Origin: Micavibrio aeruginosavorus EPB
Lineage (GTDB): Bacteria; Pseudomonadota; Alphaproteobacteria; Micavibrionales; Micavibrionaceae
Direction: 5' to 3'
Length of the DNA stretch: 64,000 nt
Assembly (NCBI RefSeq): GCF_000348745.1
Contig: NC_020812.1
Coordinates: 1,807,444 to 1,871,443 of the forward strand
The translations under genes were made by a program, and so were the position numbers. The notes below the pieces were generated by a model. It saw nothing but the letters and a program-made list of their open reading frames with translations, was not told the DNA's origin and ran no database searches. Shown here piece by piece: positions 59,212 to 64,000 of the stretch. Positions within the stretch are counted from its first letter, which is position 1; every line of letters starts with the position of its first letter.

Positions 59212-59649
59212 TTAAAATTGTTTCAGCGCGATCAGCATGGAGTCCACATCGGACCACGGGCACATATGCCACCACAACGCCGCCGTCGCCGCGAGCGCAC
59301 CCAGCACAACCAGCCAGCCGCTACTCTTCGCCGTTTTAATTTCAAAACCGCGCCCGATGTCCCAGAACAGGTGACGAATACCGTTCAACCCGTGGAAAAT
59401 CAGCGCAAAGGTCCAACCGACCAGAAACAGCGTACCCACCGGGTGCGATGCCGCCCGCTGGAAAAAGGCATAAGCCTCTGGCCCGATGGCGGCCGCAACC
59501 AGCATCCAGACCAGCACAAAGGCACCAATCGCCAGAGCGATTCCGCTCATCCGATGCAGGATGGACAGCGCCATGGTGATTTCCCAGCGATAAATCTGAA
59601 TATGGGGGGATAGCGGACGGGGCCGTTTAGACGTGGTGGTCGGTTGCAT
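59212..59649 (-). CDS. sdhC: Succinate dehydrogenase cytochrome b556 subunit
   Basis: The 145-residue three-helix heme subunit has the family signature (PLSPHIQIYRWEITMALSIL, then HRMSG) and a second histidine (FHGLNGIRHLFWD). GGAG lies 7 bases before ATG 59649. It is the first gene of sdhCDA; the promoter is listed separately. Confidence 0.95.
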   Translation of the reverse strand: MQPTTTSKRPRPLSPHIQIYRWEITMALSILHRMSGIALAIGAFVLVWMLVAAAIGPEAYAFFQRAASHPVGTLFLVGWTFALIFHGLNGIRHLFWDIGRGFEIKTAKSSGWLVVLGALAATAALWWHMCPWSDVDSMLIALKQF

Positions 59650-59692
59650 GGACGCTCCGGCAAAAGACAAAAACAGATTGAATTCAGGCGGT

Positions 59693-59721
59693 TATAATAA
59701 TACCGCGCCGCATGAATGCAA
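59693..59721 (-). promoter_or_regulatory. Probable sdhCDA promoter
   Basis: On the minus strand TTGCAT (59716-59721) and ATTATA (59693-59698), 17 bases apart, stand about 45 bases ahead of the sdhC start. Confidence 0.5.
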
Positions 59722-59786
59722 CCCTCTTTCGGCGGAGAATCCCCAAAATAAAAAGATGATTTTTGTTTTAAATCAAATAGATAGAA

Positions 59787-60302
59787 TTATTCACTGGGCT
59801 TAAACGCCAACGCCACGCCGTTCATGCAATAGCGCAAGCCCGTCGGGGCCGGGCCATCTTCGAACACGTGACCCAGATGACCGCCGCAATTGGAACAATG
59901 AACCTCGGTCCGCCCCACGCCGATTTTATAATCGGTGGACGTCCCGACCGCATCCGGGGCGATCGGCTGGGTAAAGGATGGCCAACCCGTACCGGAATTG
60001 TATTTATCCGACGATTTAAACAGGGCCTGATCACACCCGGCACAATGAAACACACCCGCCCGCTTTTCATCATTCAGTGGCGAGGTAAAAGCCCGTTCCG
60101 TTCCGTGATCGCGCAGGACGTGATAGGCCTCGGGGCTCAAGCGTTTTTTCCATTCCGCATCCGACAGAGTGAAGGGAAAGGCTTTCGTATCTTGTGTCGT
60201 TTTCTTTTCGCCGAAGAGACCCATGGCCCATGCTCCTTGTGTCAGAATGGTGGCGGCACCCACAGCCCCAATGCCAGATAAAAATGCGCGTCTGCTGATC
60301 AT
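59787..60302 (-). CDS. msrB: Tat-exported peptide-methionine (R)-S-oxide reductase
   Basis: Reduces R-form methionine sulfoxide. The 171-residue product starts MISRRAFLSGIGAVGAATIL, a twin-arginine signal. The catalytic domain has two CxxC zinc pairs (FHCAGCDQ and VHCSNCGGHLGH), GTGWPSFTQPI and the catalytic Cys in RYCMNG. ATG 60302 places the signal correctly and is preceded by AAAGGG. With the exported MsrA it would give the periplasm both stereospecific repair activities. Confidence 0.94.
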   Translation of the reverse strand: MISRRAFLSGIGAVGAATILTQGAWAMGLFGEKKTTQDTKAFPFTLSDAEWKKRLSPEAYHVLRDHGTERAFTSPLNDEKRAGVFHCAGCDQALFKSSDKYNSGTGWPSFTQPIAPDAVGTSTDYKIGVGRTEVHCSNCGGHLGHVFEDGPAPTGLRYCMNGVALAFKPSE

Positions 60303-60331
60303 GACTGATACCCTTTTCTCCCAATAAGAAT

Positions 60332-60361
60332 AGACCTCTGCCCACAAATAACCAGAGGTCT
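60332..60361 (-). terminator. Hairpin after the 179-residue gene
   Basis: AGACCTCTG (60332-60340) pairs perfectly with CAGAGGTCT (60353-60361). It is 26 bases past the stop of the upstream gene; only a broken T-rich stretch follows on the minus strand, so it is a weak terminator or a processing hairpin. Confidence 0.45.
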
Positions 60362-60387
60362 AAAAATACGCGAAAAATAAGGCGATC

Positions 60388-60927
60388 TTATGGTTGGGCA
60401 TCAAACCAGCTGCGCGGCAGGGCGTTGGGGGCCGCATATTTCTTTTCGCTGCTGACACTGCGCTCCAGATTGGCCCAAACGTTGAACACTTCCTGCAGGC
60501 TGGTCGGCCCGGCATAGGGTTCACCCCGGTTTTTCAACACGGTAAACCAGGGCAGATATTGCGTCTTTTCGATGGCATGAAAAACATCCACGACAATATC
60601 CTGTCCACACGCCGCAACATTATAAAACGCGCGCGCCGTTTTCACCGGCATCAACAACATGTTGTTTTTATACAATCGCACATCATGCGGATCGGGGGAC
60701 ATGGCAATGGCCAAACGCAACGCGTTTGTTTTTTCGCGCATAGATTCAACATCGGGCATCACAAAGCCGTTTTGAATCGCTTCCGCCACAATGGCCTGAT
60801 GCAATGTGCTGTCCAGCACGGCATCCATGCGATTTAACATCGCACAGCTTTCAAGATACAGGACCAAATAGGCCCGGTAGATCATTGGGTGGACTAAAAC
60901 GTCCCTGTTTCTTACTGGGGCACTCAT
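60388..60927 (-). CDS. Hypothetical protein (179 residues)
   Basis: Starts MSAPVRNRDVLVHPMIYRAY, with AGGAGG 8 bases before ATG 60927, a strong start. Mainly helical and soluble, with segments such as LYLESCAMLNRMDAVL, LYKNNMLLMPVKTARAFYNV and LQEVFNVWANLERSV. No motif or family is recognised and no signal or membrane helix is visible. It lies between asd and msrB on the same strand, with its own downstream hairpin. Confidence 0.7.
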   Translation of the reverse strand: MSAPVRNRDVLVHPMIYRAYLVLYLESCAMLNRMDAVLDSTLHQAIVAEAIQNGFVMPDVESMREKTNALRLAIAMSPDPHDVRLYKNNMLLMPVKTARAFYNVAACGQDIVVDVFHAIEKTQYLPWFTVLKNRGEPYAGPTSLQEVFNVWANLERSVSSEKKYAAPNALPRSWFDAQP

Positions 60928-60987
60928 TGGCTGGCCTCCTATTTTTTTATATATCCGGGCTCCCTGCACCCGGCCTTCATCAGACGG

Positions 60988-61998
60988 TTACATATACTCC
61001 CGCGCCAGAATTTCTGCAATCTGGACGGCGTTCAGGGCGGCCCCTTTCCGTAAGTTGTCCGCAACACACCAGAAATTCAGGCCATTTTCGACCGTTGCAT
61101 CCTCGCGCACGCGGCTGACGAACACGTTATCCTCACCCGCGATTTCAGCCGGGGTGACATATTCCATTTCGCTTTCCAGATCGATCAGGGTGATGCCCGG
61201 CGCGCCCTGTAACGCCCGTTTGGCCATGGTGGCATCAATATCATTTTCAAATTCTACATTCACCATGGCGGCATGGCCGATAAACACCGGAACACGCACG
61301 CAGTTGGCGCAGACCTTGATTTTCGGATCGAGGATTTTCTTCGTCTCCACCACCATCTTCCATTCTTCTTTCGTCATGTGATCATCCATGAACATGTCGA
61401 TTTGCGGAATGACGTTGAAAGCAATGGTTTTCGTGAAGACTTCCGGGGCGGGCGCATTGTTCATGAACACGCCGCGCGTCTGGTTGAACAATTCATCCAT
61501 CGCGTCCTTGCCCGCGCCGGATACGGATTGGTATGTCGACACGACAACGCGCTTCGCAATGGCCAGATCATGCAACGGCTTCAACGCGACAACCATTTGA
61601 ATGGTGGAACAGTTCGGGTTGGCGATGATGCCTTTCTTTTTGTAATCGGCAATCGCATGGGCGTTCACCTCGGGCACCACCAGCGGGACATCCGGGTCCA
61701 TGCGGAAATGGCTGGTGTTATCAATCACCACCGCGCCGGCCGCCGCCGCGCGGGGGGCGAATTCCGCCGACACCTTTGCGCCGGGGGATGACAGGACAAT
61801 ATCCGTGCCCTTGAAATCATATTTCGCCAGATCCTGGATTTTCAGCGTATCGTCGCCAAAGGATACTTCACGCCCCGCCGACCGCGATGACGCCAAAGCC
61901 ACAATATCGTCCACCGGGAAATTCCGTTCGGTCAGCGTCGCCAGCATTTCCCGCCCGACATTGCCCGAAGCCCCGACGACCGCCACTTTGTAACCCAT
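60988..61998 (-). CDS. asd: Aspartate-semialdehyde dehydrogenase
   Basis: NADPH enzyme making aspartate semialdehyde for lysine, meso-diaminopimelate, threonine and methionine. The 336-residue product has GYKVAVVGASGNVGREML, the catalytic Cys130 in NPNCSTIQM, and the substrate-binding RVPVFIGHAAMVNVEF with the active-site His. GAGGG 6 bases before ATG 61998 supports the start over the open frame to 62067. It feeds DAP to the MurE encoded earlier in the window, though the genes are 16 kb apart. Confidence 0.97.
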   Translation of the reverse strand: MGYKVAVVGASGNVGREMLATLTERNFPVDDIVALASSRSAGREVSFGDDTLKIQDLAKYDFKGTDIVLSSPGAKVSAEFAPRAAAAGAVVIDNTSHFRMDPDVPLVVPEVNAHAIADYKKKGIIANPNCSTIQMVVALKPLHDLAIAKRVVVSTYQSVSGAGKDAMDELFNQTRGVFMNNAPAPEVFTKTIAFNVIPQIDMFMDDHMTKEEWKMVVETKKILDPKIKVCANCVRVPVFIGHAAMVNVEFENDIDATMAKRALQGAPGITLIDLESEMEYVTPAEIAGEDNVFVSRVREDATVENGLNFWCVADNLRKGAALNAVQIAEILAREYM

Positions 61999-62099
61999 AA
62001 GAACCCTCATTTTCCGGTAGATGAAATTAACCTTCCTTGTGATAGGATGAACGGGTTTGGAAGACAAGCCCCCCTTAAGACAGGCCCGTACAACCCACC

Positions 62100-64000
62100 A
62101 TGTCCCGCCTTACGCAAAATCGGGAATTTTTTGAAAATGTGCCGCTGGGCCTGTGCCTGCTGCGCCGTGGTCCGGCACCGGAAAATGCGGGACCGTTGGA
62201 TATCCTGTTTGCAAACCATGCCCTGATTTACATGCTCCGCCCGCCCAAGGGGATAGAGGGCCCCGCGATCGCCGGCCCCTTCGACGTCGTTGGCTGGTCG
62301 CTGGACGACATCTGGCCCAGCCCGTCCATCTGCGATCTGGTCAAAAAGCTGAAAAGCGGGCAACCGCCACGCGACATCACCCTGCCCATCTATGATGATG
62401 ATGATGGCCGCCAACGGTGGGCCAAAATCACGGTCAGCGAAACGGAATTCGAAGGGACCCCCTGCTACGCGCTGTGGGTGACGGATATTTCCGCCACCAA
62501 AGAAGCCGAAGCAAAATTACAGCAGGCCGTGCAGGAAGCCGACCAGGCCGCCGAAATGAAATCGAATTTCCTGGCCACGATGAGCCATGAAATCCGCACC
62601 CCCATGCAATCTGTTTATGGTTTCCTCGAACTCATCTCCGAGGAAAAGCCGCCCGCCGCCATTCAAAATATGGTGGATACCGCCCGCGGGTCCGCCGCCG
62701 GATTGCTGGAAATTCTGGATGACATTCTCGATCTGGCCAAGATCGACGCCAATAAAATGGAATTGGATGTATTCGAAGTTCCCGTGCGCACATTGGTGCG
62801 CGGGATATTGGAGGCCTTGTCCGTCCGCGTCATTGGCAAGAACGTATCCCTGCTCGACAACATTGAATCCGATGTGCCGTTCGTGATCATTGGCGATCCG
62901 AAACGCTTGCGCCAGATCATCATGAACCTGGCGGGCAACGCGCTGAAATTCACGGAAAGCGGGTCCGTCACCGTGCGGGTCAGTACCAAGGCCAAAGTGT
63001 TACAGCCCAAGGATAACGGCATCGTTCTGCGCATCGAAGTTGCCGACACCGGCATGGGCATGACACCGGACGTGATGGCCCGTTTGTTCCAGCCGTTTAA
63101 TCAGGCCGACAATACAACATCGCGCAAATTCGGCGGGACCGGGTTGGGCCTGTCCATTTGCCGCCGTTTGGTTGAATTGATGGGTGGGCAGATCGGCGTT
63201 GACAGCACGCCGGGCGAAGGCTCCGTTTTCTGGTTCGAAATTCCGACGGAACAGGTCTCCACCGATTCCCCGACCGTCAACCTGCCCGCGTTGGACGGGC
63301 TGAGCATTTTGTCGGTTGAGGATCACCCGCAGGGCGCGCGCGAAATTGTCAAATCCCTGCAATCCATGGGGGCGACGGTTGAAAGTTGCGGCACGGTGGC
63401 CGAGGCCATGGATCTGGTGCAACGCCGTCCGTTCGACGTGGCCGTGATTGACCAGGGCTTGCCCGACGGGCTGGGGATCGATTTGATCCGCAATATCATG
63501 CAAATCCGCCCCTTTATGGGGTTGATCATGTACACGGTGCGGGATGACATCGGACTGCAACATACGTTGCAGTCTTTGGGCGTCACCTATCTCGCCAAAC
63601 CGGCCAGCCGTTTGGGCCTGGGCACCGCCGTGATGGATGTGGCCAGCAAGGTCAGCCGCGTCAAAATCGACGGCCCGCGCCGTTTGTTGATTGCCGAAGA
63701 TACGGCCAGCGTCCGCGCCGTTTTGGAACGCCAATTGCAAAAATTGGGCGTGGATGCCGATTTCGTTGTGAATGGACAGGATGCGCTCAATGCTCTTGAG
63801 ACCGGGCTCTACGGCATCCTGCTCACCGACCTGCATATGCCGGGTGTGGATGGATATACGGTGGTGGCCACCATTCGCGATTCTGAACGGGACCGCGATG
63901 ATGAATCGCACATGCCTGTCATCGCCCTGACCGCCGATGTACAGATGGCGCAACGCCAAACCTATCTGGCTTATGGGTTCGATGAATGTTTGTTGAAACC
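62100..64000 (+). CDS. Hybrid histidine kinase with two receiver domains (3' end outside window)
   Basis: No membrane helix is seen, so it is probably cytosolic. Domains: a PAS-like sensor (about 8-135), HisKA with the phospho-acceptor H163 (MSHEIRTPMQS), HATPase (NLAGNALKF, DTGMGM, GGTGLGLS), a first receiver domain (about 400-515; D451 in AVIDQGLPDG, Lys in YLAKP) and a second (from about 525; D577 in LLTDLHMPGVDG) cut by the window edge. All kinase and both phospho-Asp positions are intact. It is divergent from asd with about 100 bases between, and no partner regulator is visible. Confidence 0.95.
   Translation, partial: MSRLTQNREFFENVPLGLCLLRRGPAPENAGPLDILFANHALIYMLRPPKGIEGPAIAGPFDVVGWSLDDIWPSPSICDLVKKLKSGQPPRDITLPIYDDDDGRQRWAKITVSETEFEGTPCYALWVTDISATKEAEAKLQQAVQEADQAAEMKSNFLATMSHEIRTPMQSVYGFLELISEEKPPAAIQNMVDTARGSAAGLLEILDDILDLAKIDANKMELDVFEVPVRTLVRGILEALSVRVIGKNVSLLDNIESDVPFVIIGDPKRLRQIIMNLAGNALKFTESGSVTVRVSTKAKVLQPKDNGIVLRIEVADTGMGMTPDVMARLFQPFNQADNTTSRKFGGTGLGLSICRRLVELMGGQIGVDSTPGEGSVFWFEIPTEQVSTDSPTVNLPALDGLSILSVEDHPQGAREIVKSLQSMGATVESCGTVAEAMDLVQRRPFDVAVIDQGLPDGLGIDLIRNIMQIRPFMGLIMYTVRDDIGLQHTLQSLGVTYLAKPASRLGLGTAVMDVASKVSRVKIDGPRRLLIAEDTASVRAVLERQLQKLGVDADFVVNGQDALNALETGLYGILLTDLHMPGVDGYTVVATIRDSERDRDDESHMPVIALTADVQMAQRQTYLAYGFDECLLK

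Noticed and set aside
57470-59215. Long plus-strand open frame (581 codons) opposite sdhA-sdhD
   Set aside because: Shadow of sdhA; Arg/His/Gln-rich with no domain.

Overview
The window reads as a chromosomal segment of an alphaproteobacterium. Supporting signs are a 41-residue RpmJ, split PntAA/PntAB/PntB transhydrogenase genes, an alphaproteobacterial-style sdhCDA operon, a complete dcw cluster ending in ftsZ-lpxC, a bacterial type A RNase P RNA, and two-component and cyclic-nucleotide proteins of familiar alphaproteobacterial design. A Micavibrio-like lineage is my guess from overall gene style; nothing here proves it. Almost all bases are accounted for by genes. I saw no transposase, phage gene, CRISPR array or tRNA.

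Layout. 1-1560: partial mreB, rpmJ and a DUF3307 membrane protein (minus strand). 1.7-14 kb: an accessory-looking block made of a cAMP/cGMP-binding-domain plus EAL phosphodiesterase, a 1186-residue secreted FecR / seven-repeat FG-GAP / RTX-like protein, and, convergent to it, a four-gene operon tolC - ABC exporter - hlyD - CHASE2 nucleotidyl cyclase. 14.3-17.7 kb: proton-translocating transhydrogenase with an unknown 89-residue gene inserted. 17.8-21 kb: a periplasmic EF-hand protein, two tandem S33 alpha/beta hydrolases and a small conserved-looking protein. 21-27.9 kb: ligA, recN, bamD, a queuosine-salvage-family gene and lpxC. 28-48.4 kb: the dcw cluster, all minus strand, in transcription order mraZ-rsmH-ftsL-ftsI-murE-murF-mraY-murD-ftsW-murG-murC-murB-ddl-ftsQ-ftsA-[kinase-like gene]-ftsZ. 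48.4-49.6 kb: the mraZ control region, a 43-residue membrane peptide gene and rnpB. 49.6-62 kb: an amidase, punA, an MFS carrier, secreted MsrA and MsrB, sdhB, the separate sdhCDA operon, small genes and asd. 62.1 kb to the end: a truncated hybrid histidine kinase.

How the genes work together. The dcw block makes lipid II from UDP-MurNAc (murC, D, E, F, mraY, murG, with murB and ddl supplying precursors) and builds the divisome (ftsL, I, W, Q, A, Z); most neighbours overlap by 1-4 bases or sit within a few tens of bases. ligA-recN-bamD-Q-salvage-lpxC are co-oriented downstream of it. The sdh genes encode succinate dehydrogenase, but sdhB has its own site.

The most interesting region is 1.7-14 kb. 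A CHASE2 cyclase sits as the last gene of a type I secretion operon whose ABC protein has a degenerate C39 domain. The adjacent convergent gene is the obvious substrate, and next to that lies a protein that could read a cyclic nucleotide (CNB domain) and destroy c-di-GMP (EAL domain). Together they could form a locus in which secretion or surface retention of a beta-propeller adhesin is tied to cAMP/cGMP and c-di-GMP. The wiring is inference; the gene content is seen directly. A second signal is a kinase-fold gene placed between ftsA and ftsZ, and perfect DnaA-box 9-mers in front of both ftsZ and mraZ.
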